From Nostoc piscinale CENA21 (lineage in GTDB: Bacteria; Cyanobacteriota; Cyanobacteriia; Cyanobacteriales; Nostocaceae): a DNA stretch of 64,000 nt. The stretch lies in NCBI RefSeq assembly GCF_001298445.1, contig NZ_CP012036.1:5134158-5198157 (forward strand), given 5' to 3'. A program made the translations under genes and the position numbers. Below, in pieces: positions 17,596-26,803 of the stretch (positions are counted from its first letter, which is position 1; every line of letters starts with the position of its first letter). The notes under the pieces are model-generated. The model saw only the letters and a list, made by a program, of their open reading frames with translations. It was not told the origin of the DNA and searched no databases.

Positions 17596-18168
17596 CTACT
17601 TTAACGGTATTTTTGCCTGTAAAAATACTTGCTCAACTGTAAATTCTAACCCTGGGAACAGCTCATCCTTGAGTATTTCATCCCCCATATATGTTTGTGG
17701 TGCTGCATCTGGGAAAAACACAGTAATACTTCTGGCTTTGCTATCAACTACCCACACTCGCAGCACTTTTGCATCTAAATAATCTTTGGCTTTAGCCATC
17801 ATCTGACCAAAGGTTTGGCCTGGTGAAATTATTTCAATAACCAAATCTGGGGGAACTGGACATACTCCTTCTTCTTCCCAGTCTGAAGGCAAACGCTCGT
17901 TCGAGATGTATAAAATATCAGGTACAGGAACCCAATCTTTTCCTCTACGAGTTAAAGACACAGCTAATTCTGGGCATATTTCTCCATTAGTGCCACATAA
18001 TTGTTCAATCAAGTTGAGCAAGACGCGAGTCAGTTTGGAGTGAAATTTTTTCGGTGACATTTTAGAAATAGCTTGACCATCCACAAGTTCATAGGTAGTA
18101 TCTCCCTCACCAGAAGGAAGATGTAAAAACTCTTGTAAAGTTAATTGATGTTTGGTTTGAAGAATCAT
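17596..18168 (-). CDS. Uma2-family (DUF820) putative restriction endonuclease-like protein
   Basis: 190 residues with the Uma2 layout: TLQEFLHLPSGEGDTTYELVDG at the N-terminus, then a PD-(D/E)XK-like core with VPDILYISNERLP (Asp), PPDLVIEIISPGQT (Glu-x-Ile) and AKDYLDAKVLRVWVVD, ending at LFPGLEFTVEQVF. These proteins are extremely numerous in filamentous cyanobacteria and their role is not established. No methylase or partner gene is adjacent. Confidence 0.9.
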   Translation of the reverse strand: MILQTKHQLTLQEFLHLPSGEGDTTYELVDGQAISKMSPKKFHSKLTRVLLNLIEQLCGTNGEICPELAVSLTRRGKDWVPVPDILYISNERLPSDWEEEGVCPVPPDLVIEIISPGQTFGQMMAKAKDYLDAKVLRVWVVDSKARSITVFFPDAAPQTYMGDEILKDELFPGLEFTVEQVFLQAKIPLK

Positions 18169-18695
18169 GGCGCAACCCAGCTTTTAGCTAGTTTAATTGT
18201 AATTAACCTGAGTTCGGGATAAGCAAAAACCCTAATTATATCGTTCTTGGTAAGAATAATGCTTAGTTCAGATAACATCTTGCACTTGTTTGAGTAACTT
18301 TTTTTGAGCATTGAGCTATAGGATGATATACGGAGAAATTCGGTATAATACCCGAATAAAGACGTTAAAAAAAAAGTTTTCCATATATTGTGATAATAAT
18401 TGGCTGTAATACTTCATATATTAGGATTGAAAAAAAAGGATTATACAGAAACTTTCCGTATAATAATATAGTTGTTATGACGACTCAGTATAAAAATTGA
18501 CATTATATGCTAAAATCTGCGAAGCGTCGTAACAACAACACTTCGTTGGAACCGACACCTCGTTAATCGCCTTCGGGCGATTGGCCGAAGGTGCAGTTCA
18601 ACTCCGTCGTTATGCCGCAAGGTAACGGGAGACAAAGGTAGAGTAGTTTGCCGATATCCAATATCAAATTAAGATGAGGCTACTAGTAAAAATCC
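18169..18695. other. Intergenic region with short palindromes and a GC-rich repeat
   Basis: No convincing gene. The left part is AT-rich; the right part (about 18520-18645) is a GC-rich repeat-like block including AATCGCC-TTCG-GGCGATT (18565-18582), a hairpin with a TTCG loop, and an overlapping alternative pairing CCTTCGG with CCGAAGG. Confidence 0.5.
18565..18582. repeat. Hairpin with TTCG loop in a dispersed GC-rich repeat
   Basis: A seven-base perfect stem with a four-base TTCG loop. No U tract follows, so it is more likely part of a dispersed palindromic repeat than a terminator. Confidence 0.5.
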
Positions 18696-19241
18696 TTATT
18701 TTTCAGTAAACCCTAGTTTTGAGTATCCACCTAGTGCAAGCAACCAGCTTATAATCGTAATCCAATGAATCGTAGTAGGAGTCCAGATTGAACCAGATGT
18801 CACATATGCAAGGGTACAAGTAATTCCTAAGATTGCAGTCGAGAATAGAAAAAATTGATTGGTAAAAATCCCTAAAGCTTTCTTATAAAACAGAGTCGCG
18901 TTAAGAGGGTGACTTACCACGTAAGCAATTAAACTCGCTATACCTAAAAATAATTGAGTTGTTATTGGAGCATAGCTATTTTTTTCAGGGAGTAATAGAA
19001 CACGAAATATGAGTTCTTCAGCAAAACAAGGAAAAAGAAAACGGTTAACTAAAATACTAATAACTTCTGTAGCTGACAACTGTGGTATTTTCAGTTCCAG
19101 AAATCTATACCAGAGTCCTAAAGGTAAGCAGGTCACTATGATGATCACTACTAAAATTATTGCTACTATCCAATCTTTCATAGTCGGAAGAGTTAGCACG
19201 GCTGAAATGACTTTCTCGTAGATTTGAATTAAAAATTCCAT
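18696..19241 (-). CDS. CPBP-family intramembrane metalloprotease-like protein (Abi/Rce1 type)
   Basis: A polytopic membrane protein of 181 residues with about five hydrophobic segments. The CPBP motifs are visible: the glutamate pair and Arg in CFAEELIFRVLLLP (EExxxR), a His in VVSHPLNAT and a final His in TTIHWITIISW. The family includes CAAX-type proteases and bacteriocin-immunity proteins. It is divergently transcribed from the SLATT gene with only 34 bases between them, so the promoters overlap and the three genes may work together. Confidence 0.8.
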   Translation of the reverse strand: MEFLIQIYEKVISAVLTLPTMKDWIVAIILVVIIIVTCLPLGLWYRFLELKIPQLSATEVISILVNRFLFPCFAEELIFRVLLLPEKNSYAPITTQLFLGIASLIAYVVSHPLNATLFYKKALGIFTNQFFLFSTAILGITCTLAYVTSGSIWTPTTIHWITIISWLLALGGYSKLGFTEK

Positions 19242-19275
19242 TGATCTGACTTTAAAGGTTTATAGAGTTGAGAAA

Positions 19276-19770
19276 ATGAATAGTTCTTTGAAAGATAAAC
19301 TTCTAGACAACCTGAAGCACTTAGCAAAAGATTCTTTAACACAAAGTGAAGCTTATAATTACATGGCAAACTTTTGGACAAATTGGTATTTATACATAGG
19401 CATATTGAACACTTGTATTGCTTCAGTAGCAAGTATCTCAGCTTTGTTAGAGGCTCTTGGTCGTCTTCCTGCTGCAATATTGACGGCATCTGTAGCCATT
19501 TTATCTGCAATAACAACATTCTTAAATCCTGCTGATAGAGCTTCTCAACATAAAAAAGCTAAGGATAGATTTATTGCTATTAATATAGAGGCTCGTAAAA
19601 TTGCCATTGATGCTTATTCAGGGGATTCTGATGAGTTCTTAAAGCAGCTTAAAGACAAAGTGGATACATTGTCAGTAAGTATGGTTGAAGCATTGCAAAC
19701 TAGTCCTCAGGTACCTGAATGGGTTTGTAGAATTGCCGAAAAAAGAGCTGAAAGAAAGTTCAAATTTTGA
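19276..19770 (+). CDS. SLATT-domain two-TM protein (putative membrane effector)
   Basis: A 164-residue protein with two adjacent transmembrane helices (about 37-60, LYIGILNTCIASVASISALLE, and 66-88, AAILTASVAILSAITTFLN) followed by the helical signature NPADRASQHKKAKDRFIAINIEARKI. This is the architecture of SLATT proteins, which are predicted pore-forming effectors in nucleotide-signal defence systems. The usual nucleotidyltransferase or SLOG partner is not adjacent; instead the next gene, 40 bases downstream, encodes an LRAT-type protein. Confidence 0.72.
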   Translation: MNSSLKDKLLDNLKHLAKDSLTQSEAYNYMANFWTNWYLYIGILNTCIASVASISALLEALGRLPAAILTASVAILSAITTFLNPADRASQHKKAKDRFIAINIEARKIAIDAYSGDSDEFLKQLKDKVDTLSVSMVEALQTSPQVPEWVCRIAEKRAERKFKF

Positions 19771-19810
19771 AAAATTAAATGATTCAATTAACAAGTTTTG
19801 AGGAGGGAAA

Positions 19811-20368
19811 ATGGCAAGACAAGAACTGAATAGAGGTGATCACATTTATGTAAAAACTAAAATTCCAGGAGTTAGCCATCATGGAATTTATTGTGGCAAT
19901 GGGTATGCCATTCATTTTGATGGTCATACTAAAACTATTAAGAAAAGTAATTTAAGTGATTTCACTAAACCTTTCGATATTTCTTGTATCAAAATTGTTG
20001 ATTATCGTGATCCTTTGAGATTTCTTGCTCCCCTTAAAATCTTTAATAGTTTCCTTAAATCTCGTGCCTTAAAGTCTGATGCCGATACTGTGATAGAACG
20101 AGCAGAGACCTTAGTGGGTAAATCACAGTATGACCTTGGGAGACGGAACTGTGAGCATTTTGCAGTATGGTGCAAAACTGGTCGTTGGGTAAGTAGTCAA
20201 ATCGATAATGTAATGATCAAAGTTTTCTCAAGGATCATTCTGGGCGGTTTAGCGATAGCAACTGTTCCTTGGCCAGTCAATTTATTTATTGGTGTGATCC
20301 TCGGCGGTTTAGCCATTGTTCCTCTGCAAGCTGCTTTAAGAAAATCGAGTAAGCCACCGGAGGCTTGA
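19811..20368 (+). CDS. LRAT-domain (permuted papain-like) protein with C-terminal membrane segments
   Basis: The first 125 residues fit the LRAT/NlpC-P60 permuted fold: RGDHIYVKTKIPGVSHHGIY supplies the catalytic His, a second His occurs in AIHF, and the Cys nucleophile lies in the diagnostic RRNCEHFAVWC. Two hydrophobic segments at the end (RIILGGLAIATVPWPVNL and FIGVILGGLAIVPLQAAL) probably insert in the membrane. LRAT-like enzymes act as thiol acyltransferases or hydrolases, often on lipids. A clear AGGAGG ribosome-binding site precedes the ATG. It is encoded with the SLATT protein, so an acyl or lipid trigger for the membrane effector is possible but is inference. Confidence 0.82.
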   Translation: MARQELNRGDHIYVKTKIPGVSHHGIYCGNGYAIHFDGHTKTIKKSNLSDFTKPFDISCIKIVDYRDPLRFLAPLKIFNSFLKSRALKSDADTVIERAETLVGKSQYDLGRRNCEHFAVWCKTGRWVSSQIDNVMIKVFSRIILGGLAIATVPWPVNLFIGVILGGLAIVPLQAALRKSSKPPEA

Positions 20369-20658
20369 GGCTCTAAAGGACATCATCCATGTATAAACCT
20401 TTTAAGAAAAGCAAATATATAAAACAGTTGCAGATACGGATTCATTGTATTTACTGCGGTTGAACGGCATAACAACTGCGATGCAGTAGATTGAAAAAAA
20501 AATTGGTGCTGAGTTGAATATCTTTGCAACCGCTAATCGCAACCGTTGGTGAGGAGCGTAATCAAAGGGTATCTGTGATATGCGATCACGCGCGGAAAGC
20601 TTTTTGTTTTTCCTCGCTATTGGTATGGGGTAAAGCACCTAAATCTCATATAGGTTAA

Positions 20659-21762
20659 TTAGCTCATCCATTGCATTCCTTGTAATACTTGCTGAATGAC
20701 ATCTGCTGGTACTTGGTCGGTGACTGTGACTACACCAACTTGAGTCGGTAACACAAACCGCACTTTACCTGCTTTGACTTTTTTATCTAGTTGCAGTGCA
20801 TCGATAATTGCAGCAATATCTACACCCGCAGGTAATTTTGTGGGTAAACCTGCTTTTTGAATGATGGCGTTTTGTCGGTCAGTTTCGGCTTGTTGCCACA
20901 TACCCAAATTGACAGCAATTTGTCCAGCCGCTACCATACCGATCGCAACTGCTTCGCCATGATTCACTAATCGATAACCTGTCAAGCTTTCAATAGCATG
21001 ACCGATGGTGTGTCCATAATTGAGAATTGCCCTGAGTCCGCCTTCTTTCTCATCTTTGCCAACAACATCGGCTTTAGCTTGGCAAGAACGAGTTAATATT
21101 TCACTCAACAATTCCGGCTTCATGTAACGGAGTTGATTGAGATGTTTACTGGCTTCCATTTGGGTAAATAATTCCGCATCCCAAATCACGCCATACTTAA
21201 TCACTTCTGCCATACCTGCACGAAACTCACGCACAGGTAAAGTTTTTAACACTTCTGGGTCAATTAAAACTAAACGCGGCTGATGAAATGCGCCAATTAA
21301 GTTTTTACCATTGGGATGATTTACGCCTGTTTTGCCGCCAATAGCAGAGTCTACCATTGCTAACAAAGTAGTAGGCACTTGGACAACGTTAATTCCCCGC
21401 AGCCAAGTTGCAGCTGCAAAACCAGTCATATCACCAATTACGCCTCCCCCCAAAGCTACCATTGTGGAGGAACGTTCCAGGCGATTTTCTAAGGCAACAT
21501 CATAGAGTTTTTGGATAGAATTGAGGGTTTTGTAGCGTTCCCCGGCTGGTAAGCAATAACTCACTACGTTAAATCCTGCCGATTTGAGTGATGCGATCGC
21601 TCTTTCGCCATAATGTTTGAAAATAACAGGATTAGAAACTAAAACTACTTTCTGCCCTAGCTTGAGATTGGCCAGACTTTGACCAAGTTGATCTAAACTT
21701 GCAGGTGCGATCGCAATCTCATAAGACTGCTGCGGTAAATTAACGTTAATGGTAGAAGTCAT
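20659..21762 (-). CDS. aroB: 3-dehydroquinate synthase
   Basis: A full-length 367-residue enzyme converting DAHP to 3-dehydroquinate, the second step of the shikimate pathway, with NAD and a divalent metal. Visible signatures are the NAD-binding ALGGGVIGDMTGFAAATWLRG region, PTTLLAMVDSAIGGKTGVN and the metal-binding His residues in LNYGHTIGHAIE and NHGEAVAIGM. It stands alone, as is common for aromatic genes in cyanobacteria. Housekeeping. Confidence 0.97.
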   Translation of the reverse strand: MTSTINVNLPQQSYEIAIAPASLDQLGQSLANLKLGQKVVLVSNPVIFKHYGERAIASLKSAGFNVVSYCLPAGERYKTLNSIQKLYDVALENRLERSSTMVALGGGVIGDMTGFAAATWLRGINVVQVPTTLLAMVDSAIGGKTGVNHPNGKNLIGAFHQPRLVLIDPEVLKTLPVREFRAGMAEVIKYGVIWDAELFTQMEASKHLNQLRYMKPELLSEILTRSCQAKADVVGKDEKEGGLRAILNYGHTIGHAIESLTGYRLVNHGEAVAIGMVAAGQIAVNLGMWQQAETDRQNAIIQKAGLPTKLPAGVDIAAIIDALQLDKKVKAGKVRFVLPTQVGVVTVTDQVPADVIQQVLQGMQWMS

Positions 21763-21936
21763 TGCCCAACCCTAAAAAGCGCCCGTGGGCTTGTATTTTA
21801 GCGCAATCTAGTAACAAATGAGAGATAGAGGAACCAAGGAAGCACAGGAAGGCTGCGTTGTATGGCACGGAAAAATACACACTTTCGTCCAATCAGTGGC
21901 GAATTAATTTTGTATGTGATGATTACAATATGAGAC

Positions 21937-22653
21937 TTAGCTTTGTTTGATTCTCGTCTTAAGAAAGACACCACTACCAAAAATCACAACCAACAATGCT
22001 GATGTGAAGTTAGGCTCAGGAACTGTAGTTAGGCGAAAATTATCAAATGTCAAAGCTCCACCATCTGGATTTGTCCCATCATCAACTTGCAAACGAAAAC
22101 CTAAAGACGAAAATCCATTACTGATAGCATTATTGAAAATTGAAGTGACATCAAAACTTAGAGTGTCTCCCACTGCTAAGTTTGCCGTACTGAAAGTTCT
22201 CACAGTTCCAATAGATGGGGCTTGATAATCATAGAGGTTTTCAGCATTGTTGCCAATGTAGCTGAGAACCTTAATATTTCCCGTAAAAGGAAAATCATTT
22301 TGACCAGAAAACAGTCCGCCTGCCTGAAAAACATTAAAACTGACTGTCGCTAATGATGTAGTAGACAAGCCTGCAAGATTGTATTCAGAAAGACCACGAA
22401 TATCTTCGTTGTAATAGTTACCAACTTCATTTTTACCGAGAGGATTCCCAAATGGATTGTTAGTGCTGGAGCTAAAGTAAACACCATATCCGTTGGGATC
22501 AGGGCCACTAGAGACAGAAAATGCTAGTCCTGGAGTAACTGTTGCAGCTTTAACTGGAGAGGGTGAGGTAAGAGAAAAAGTGGCAGTTGCCGCTAATGCT
22601 GCCACTCCACTAGCGATCGCAGATACTATTTTGGTTTGAGTTAAAGCTTTCAT
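21937..22653 (-). CDS. PEP-CTERM-like exported protein
   Basis: An N-terminal signal peptide (MKALTQTKIVSAIASGVAAL, cleavage after VKA) is followed by a beta-rich domain with LTFDNFRLTTVPEPNFTSAL and a C-terminal hydrophobic segment (LVVIFGSGVFL) ending KTRIKQS. The VPEP + transmembrane + basic tail is the PEP-CTERM sorting layout, processed by an exosortase, although the basic tail is short. Ligand or partner unknown. A DUF4114/choice-of-anchor type beta sandwich is likely for the middle part. Confidence 0.78.
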   Translation of the reverse strand: MKALTQTKIVSAIASGVAALAATATFSLTSPSPVKAATVTPGLAFSVSSGPDPNGYGVYFSSSTNNPFGNPLGKNEVGNYYNEDIRGLSEYNLAGLSTTSLATVSFNVFQAGGLFSGQNDFPFTGNIKVLSYIGNNAENLYDYQAPSIGTVRTFSTANLAVGDTLSFDVTSIFNNAISNGFSSLGFRLQVDDGTNPDGGALTFDNFRLTTVPEPNFTSALLVVIFGSGVFLKTRIKQS

Positions 22654-23023
22654 AAGCGGAACTTTAATAGGTAAATGATTGAGTCAATATTCCATCCTTG
22701 GTAAAAACTACCATTTATAATACTGCTTGTCTACCGATAAACCGTAAAAATAATTTTTCTGATAGTTAGCAATCTCCCTAGCAAACACAGTGTTCATAAT
22801 CAATTCTGACAATCCAAGTGCTTGACTTTGTTTTAATGCCCGTGTGATACTCCTAGCTATAATACTAACCCGGTATATCAATCAAATTACCGTAGATAAC
22901 TCTCCAACGAACTCTATACTTCCCACGCTGATGAAAGAGTTGATTGGGAGTGATTTTGCTATGTGCATATTTTTATGCCTCATCGAATTCAGATAGTTTC
23001 TATGCTTGAAAGGAGATTAACCA
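22654..23023. other. Intergenic region between divergent genes, presumably both promoters
   Basis: 370 bases with no open frame of note between the minus-strand PEP-CTERM gene and the plus-strand sulfatase. A TATAAT-like word occurs at about 22857-22862 without a -35 element at normal spacing. AAAGGAG before the sulfatase ATG (about 23010) is its ribosome-binding site. Confidence 0.45.
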
Positions 23024-24397
23024 ATGACACAGCATACATATAGCAGCATGAATCGTCGTAAGTTTTTAGGTATGACGGCTGCTAGTACTCTGATGGCTAC
23101 AGCCGGTGCGAATTTATTCTCAAGAGCGACAGCTCAATCTCGTCGCCCGAATGTAGTGTTTATTTTAGTTGATGACATGGGCTGGGGTGACCTGAGCATT
23201 TATGGACGCACAGATTATGCAACTCCCAATATAGATAGGCTGGCACAACAGGGAGTACGCTTCACTAATGCCTATGCGAATCAAACAGTCTGTACTCCTA
23301 CACGGATAGCTTTCTACACAGGACGTTATCAAGCTCGACTACCTGTTGGATTGAGAGAACCCCTGGCTAATATTTCGCAAGCTGATCCTAACGTCGGATT
23401 ACCACCCAGTCATCCAACCATTGCCTCACTACTGAAAGCCAATGGTTATGAAACTGCCTTAGTTGGTAAATGGCATTGTGGTTATCCACCTAACTTTGGG
23501 CCTCTCAGAAGTGGCTTTGACGAGTATTTTGGCAACTTAAGCGGTGGCATTGATTACTTTAACCATAGAGACGGTAGCCGTGTACTAGATTTTTATGAAG
23601 GTAATTTGCTTGTAGATCGTCCTGGGTATGCTACAGACTTGTACACAGACAAAGCCGTCGAATTTATTCAACGTCCGCGCTCCCGCCCGTTTTATCTAAG
23701 TCTGCATTACAATGCGCCCCATTGGCCTTGGGAAGGGCCAGAAGATGAAGAATTGAGCCGCAATTTTTATAACACGAATGGTTACACAGCGGGAGGCTCA
23801 CAAGCTATTTATGCTGCTATGGTGAAGAACTTAGATGACGGCGTAGGAAGAGTATTGCAGGCATTGGAGACAACCGGACAGGCTAATAACACCTTAGTAA
23901 TTTTTGCCAGTGATAATGGTGGCGAACGATACTCTTTCTTTGGGCCATTCCGGGGTAGAAAGGGTAGTTTATACGAAGGTGGCATCCGAGTACCTACGAT
24001 CATTCGCTATCCTGGGGTGACTCAAACTAATCAAGTTAGTAACCAAGTAATTATCACCTTTGATTTAACTGCAACCATTCTTGCTGCTACTAATACAAAG
24101 TTCCATCCAGACTATCCACCAGATGGTCAAAATTTACTTCCTTTGCTGCGGGGTGAACGCAGTGAGTTCTCTCGAACCCTATTTTGGCGTTATGGGGCGG
24201 GGTTAGCAACAAGGCAAACAGCTGTGCGAAGCGGTGATTGGAAGTATTGGAGACAGGGAAATCAAGAGGCTTTATTCAATTTAGCAACTGACCCAGGTGA
24301 AACAACAGACCTCAAGGCTAGTAATGCACAGGTATTTACACGACTACGCAACCAATTTCAACATTGGGAATTACAAATGTTGCCTTATGGAGCTTAA
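23024..24397 (+). CDS. Sulfatase, FGly (Cys) type, Tat-exported
   Basis: The N-terminus MNRRKFLGMTAASTLMATAG (from the second Met) is a twin-arginine signal. The mature part is an alkaline-phosphatase-fold sulfatase: metal site VDDMGWGD, the modification motif C-T-P-T-R (about residue 87), in which Cys becomes formylglycine, then the GKWHCG and NAPHWPWEGP segments, and the second metal site ASDNGGERYS. The Cys-type motif requires a formylglycine-generating enzyme, which is encoded by the next gene. Substrate unknown; sulphated polysaccharides or sulphate esters are typical. Confidence 0.93.
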   Translation: MTQHTYSSMNRRKFLGMTAASTLMATAGANLFSRATAQSRRPNVVFILVDDMGWGDLSIYGRTDYATPNIDRLAQQGVRFTNAYANQTVCTPTRIAFYTGRYQARLPVGLREPLANISQADPNVGLPPSHPTIASLLKANGYETALVGKWHCGYPPNFGPLRSGFDEYFGNLSGGIDYFNHRDGSRVLDFYEGNLLVDRPGYATDLYTDKAVEFIQRPRSRPFYLSLHYNAPHWPWEGPEDEELSRNFYNTNGYTAGGSQAIYAAMVKNLDDGVGRVLQALETTGQANNTLVIFASDNGGERYSFFGPFRGRKGSLYEGGIRVPTIIRYPGVTQTNQVSNQVIITFDLTATILAATNTKFHPDYPPDGQNLLPLLRGERSEFSRTLFWRYGAGLATRQTAVRSGDWKYWRQGNQEALFNLATDPGETTDLKASNAQVFTRLRNQFQHWELQMLPYGA

Positions 24398-24493
24398 GTT
24401 TTAAGAAATAGTAGAGAAAGATCCGTTTTTCTTATGTTTATAGCCTCTACTCCCTTTTTCAAGTTTGGGTTAATTACGTTTAGATAGCTGTTC

Positions 24494-25474
24494 ATGAAAC
24501 AACGCAGACAAACTGAGGTAGCCATTGCTAAATCAACTCCTAAATCTCCCAGAAAAGCACCGGATAAAGAGATGGTATGGATTCCGGGTGGAACATTTAC
24601 AATGGGATCTGATGATCATTACCCAGAAGAAGCGCCTACCCGGCCTGTTACTGTCACTGGATTCTGGATGGATAAATATGCCGTGACAAATAAACAGTTT
24701 CAGCGATTTGTCAAGGCTACTAAATATATTACTGTTGCCGAGCGATCGCCAAATCCACAAGATTATCCAGGAGCGTTACCAGAGTTGCTAGTTCCTGGAT
24801 CGTTAGTGTTTCAGCAACCGCTTCACCCAGTTGATCTACAATCCTGTGGCTGGTGGAATTATGTTCCTGGTGCAAACTGGAGACATCCCGAAGGGCCTGG
24901 TAGTTCAATTAAAGGACGGGAAAACTGTCCAGTTGTACATATTGCTTATGAGGATGCTGAAGCATATGCCAAATGGGCTGGTAAAGTATTACCCACCGAA
25001 GCACAATGGGAGTTTGCAGCCCGTGGTGGTTTAGAGGGTGCTATTTATGTTTGGGGTAATGAGTTTTCCTCCAACAAGTTACCAACTAATATCTGGCATG
25101 GGGAATTTCCTTGGCAAAACTTAAAATCTCACCCACCCCGTCCTGAATCCGTTGGTTCTTATCCTCCTAATAACTATGGTTTGTATGAAATGACGGGTAA
25201 TGTTTGGGAATGGACAATGGATTGGTATCGATCGCCACCTCTGCCATCTAAACCAAAAGCTTGTTGTATTCCAGTAAATCCCAGAGGTGGGACTTCAGAA
25301 GAAAGCTATGATCCCAACTTCCCAGAAATCCGCATTCCTAGAAAAGTTTTGAAAGGTGGGTCGTTTCTTTGTGCTGCGAATTATTGCTTTCGCTATCGTC
25401 CCGCAGCTCGTCACGCAGAAACAGTAGATACTTCAACGTGCCATATTGGATTTCGTTGTGTATTATCCAATTAA
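24494..25474 (+). CDS. Formylglycine-generating enzyme (sulfatase-modifying factor)
   Basis: 326 residues with the SUMF1/FGE-sulfatase fold: MVWIPGGTFTMGSDDHYPEE at the N-terminus, FWMDKYAVTNKQFQRFV, LPTEAQWEFAARGG, YEMTGNVWEWTMDWY and the C-terminal core KGGSFLCAANYCFRYRPAAR, where the two Cys residues correspond to the copper-binding active-site pair of true FGEs. It converts the Cys of CTPTR in the neighbouring sulfatase to formylglycine in the cytoplasm, before folding. That order fits the Tat signal of the sulfatase only if modification precedes export. It lies 96 bases downstream. Confidence 0.93.
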   Translation: MKQRRQTEVAIAKSTPKSPRKAPDKEMVWIPGGTFTMGSDDHYPEEAPTRPVTVTGFWMDKYAVTNKQFQRFVKATKYITVAERSPNPQDYPGALPELLVPGSLVFQQPLHPVDLQSCGWWNYVPGANWRHPEGPGSSIKGRENCPVVHIAYEDAEAYAKWAGKVLPTEAQWEFAARGGLEGAIYVWGNEFSSNKLPTNIWHGEFPWQNLKSHPPRPESVGSYPPNNYGLYEMTGNVWEWTMDWYRSPPLPSKPKACCIPVNPRGGTSEESYDPNFPEIRIPRKVLKGGSFLCAANYCFRYRPAARHAETVDTSTCHIGFRCVLSN

Positions 25475-25479
25475 GCGTC

Positions 25480-25530
25480 TACAAGTCGGGAAACCCGCAG
25501 TTTGCGCTGGCTCTCCCGGCGGCCTCAATA
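25480..25530. repeat. GC-rich dispersed repeat
   Basis: A short GC-rich block with GTCGGGAAACCCGC, a small palindrome, followed by GCGCTGGCTCTCCCGGCGGC. It lies between the sulfatase-modifying gene and petL and resembles the other GC-rich blocks in the window. Borders are estimates. Confidence 0.45.
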
Positions 25531-25626
25531 TACAAATTAAATGCTTAACAGCTTAGTAGCCATTGATCAATGACCAATAACTAATGGTTCAATAGAATTA
25601 GTGAAGTATTGTGGAGAAGCATTAAA

Positions 25627-25722
25627 ATGTTTGCAGTAGTTGCTTACATCGGTTTTTTGGCTTTATTTACTGCGATCGCAGCAGGTTTATTATTCGGTCT
25701 ACGTTCTGCTAAAATCCTCTAA
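25627..25722 (+). CDS. petL: Cytochrome b6f complex subunit PetL
   Basis: A 31-residue single-span membrane protein beginning MFAVVAYIGFLALFTAIAAG and ending FGLRSAKIL. Length, hydrophobic span and the basic RSAK end match PetL of filamentous cyanobacteria. It is a peripheral small subunit that stabilises the cytochrome b6f dimer in the thylakoid membrane. It is too short for most gene finders. A HIP1-like GCGATCGC lies inside the gene. It is monocistronic: sulfatase-modifying gene upstream, convergent bioB downstream. Confidence 0.88.
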   Translation: MFAVVAYIGFLALFTAIAAGLLFGLRSAKIL

Positions 25723-25792
25723 AAATTAAGGGTATGGGGGTGTAAGGGTAGAACTGAGGCAGAATTCCCTTACACCCTTAAACCCTCTTTAT

Positions 25793-26803
25793 TTATCCCA
25801 CAGTCGCAGGACTAGCCACCTGATTTGCTCTTTGGACAGGTGGACGCATTTCTAAGCCCAGCAAGTTCAACATTTCTTGGTCAGCATCATAATCTGGACA
25901 AGGTGTGGTGACAGTCAGCATTTTATTATCGTCGCTGGAAAAGATAGAATTAGCTCCTGCCATAAAGCAAAAAGCTTGTTCAACTTGAGAGAGTCTGGCG
26001 CGACCTGCACTCAAACGCACATCAGAAGTTGGCATCACAATACGTGCTGTAGCAATCATCCGCACTACATCCCAAATGGGGACATCTGGTTGATTTTCTA
26101 AGGGTGTACCTTCAACTTGGGAAAGAATGTTAATCGGGACTGACTCTGGATGTGGGTTGAGATTTGCCAAAGTACATAACATGGATACACGGTCTTCGGC
26201 AGTTTCACCCAAGCCCAAGATGCCACCAGAGCAGACAGTCACATTAGTTTGACGGACTTTCTCAATTGTATTCAGGCGATCGCTATAAGTCCTTGTGGTA
26301 ATAATTGTGCTGTAATAGTCTTCTGAGGTATCTAAGTTATGGTTGTAAGCATACAATCCGGCTGTTTCTAATCGCTTGGCTTGGTCGGCTGTTAACATCC
26401 CCAGAGTGCAGCACACTTCTAAACCCATATCAGTCACTTCTTTGACCATTTCCAATACTTTTTCAAACTGAGAGTTATCCCGCACTTCTCGCCAAGCAGC
26501 ACCCATACAAACACGACTGACACCTTTTTGCTTGGCTGTTTGGGCAATATTTACTACTGTTTCTTTGTCCAAAAGTGCTTGTGGTTTTACTTCTGTTTTG
26601 TAATGAGAAGACTGAGCGCAGTAGCCACAATCTTCAGGACAACCGCCTGTTTTAATGGAGATCAGTTTACAGACCTGTATTTTTTTTGGGTCATGATATT
26701 GGCGATGTACACTAGCAGCTTGATAAACAAGCTCTAGCAATGGCATGTTGTAAATCTGCTGAATTTCAGTTTCCTGCCAATCGTAGCGTATTCCCACCGA
26801 CAT
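25793..26803 (-). CDS. bioB: Biotin synthase
   Basis: A 336-residue radical SAM enzyme that inserts sulphur into dethiobiotin. The SAM-cluster motif CPEDCGYCAQSSHY (CxxxCxxC) is present, with KIQVCKLISIKTGG before it and the conserved VCMGAAWRE, YNHNLDTSEDYY and SAGRARLS segments that hold the second cluster ligands, and the family-typical end ANSIFSSDDNKMLTV. No other bio gene is adjacent. Confidence 0.97.
   Translation of the reverse strand: MSVGIRYDWQETEIQQIYNMPLLELVYQAASVHRQYHDPKKIQVCKLISIKTGGCPEDCGYCAQSSHYKTEVKPQALLDKETVVNIAQTAKQKGVSRVCMGAAWREVRDNSQFEKVLEMVKEVTDMGLEVCCTLGMLTADQAKRLETAGLYAYNHNLDTSEDYYSTIITTRTYSDRLNTIEKVRQTNVTVCSGGILGLGETAEDRVSMLCTLANLNPHPESVPINILSQVEGTPLENQPDVPIWDVVRMIATARIVMPTSDVRLSAGRARLSQVEQAFCFMAGANSIFSSDDNKMLTVTTPCPDYDADQEMLNLLGLEMRPPVQRANQVASPATVG

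Noticed and set aside
20402..20638. A 78-residue minus-strand open frame between the LRAT gene and aroB
   Set aside because: No start context, odd composition, no domain; it lies in repeat-like DNA.
22820..22862. A sigma-70-like promoter (TTGACT ... TATAAT) before the sulfatase
   Set aside because: The spacing between the two words is about 30 bases, far from the usual 16-18.
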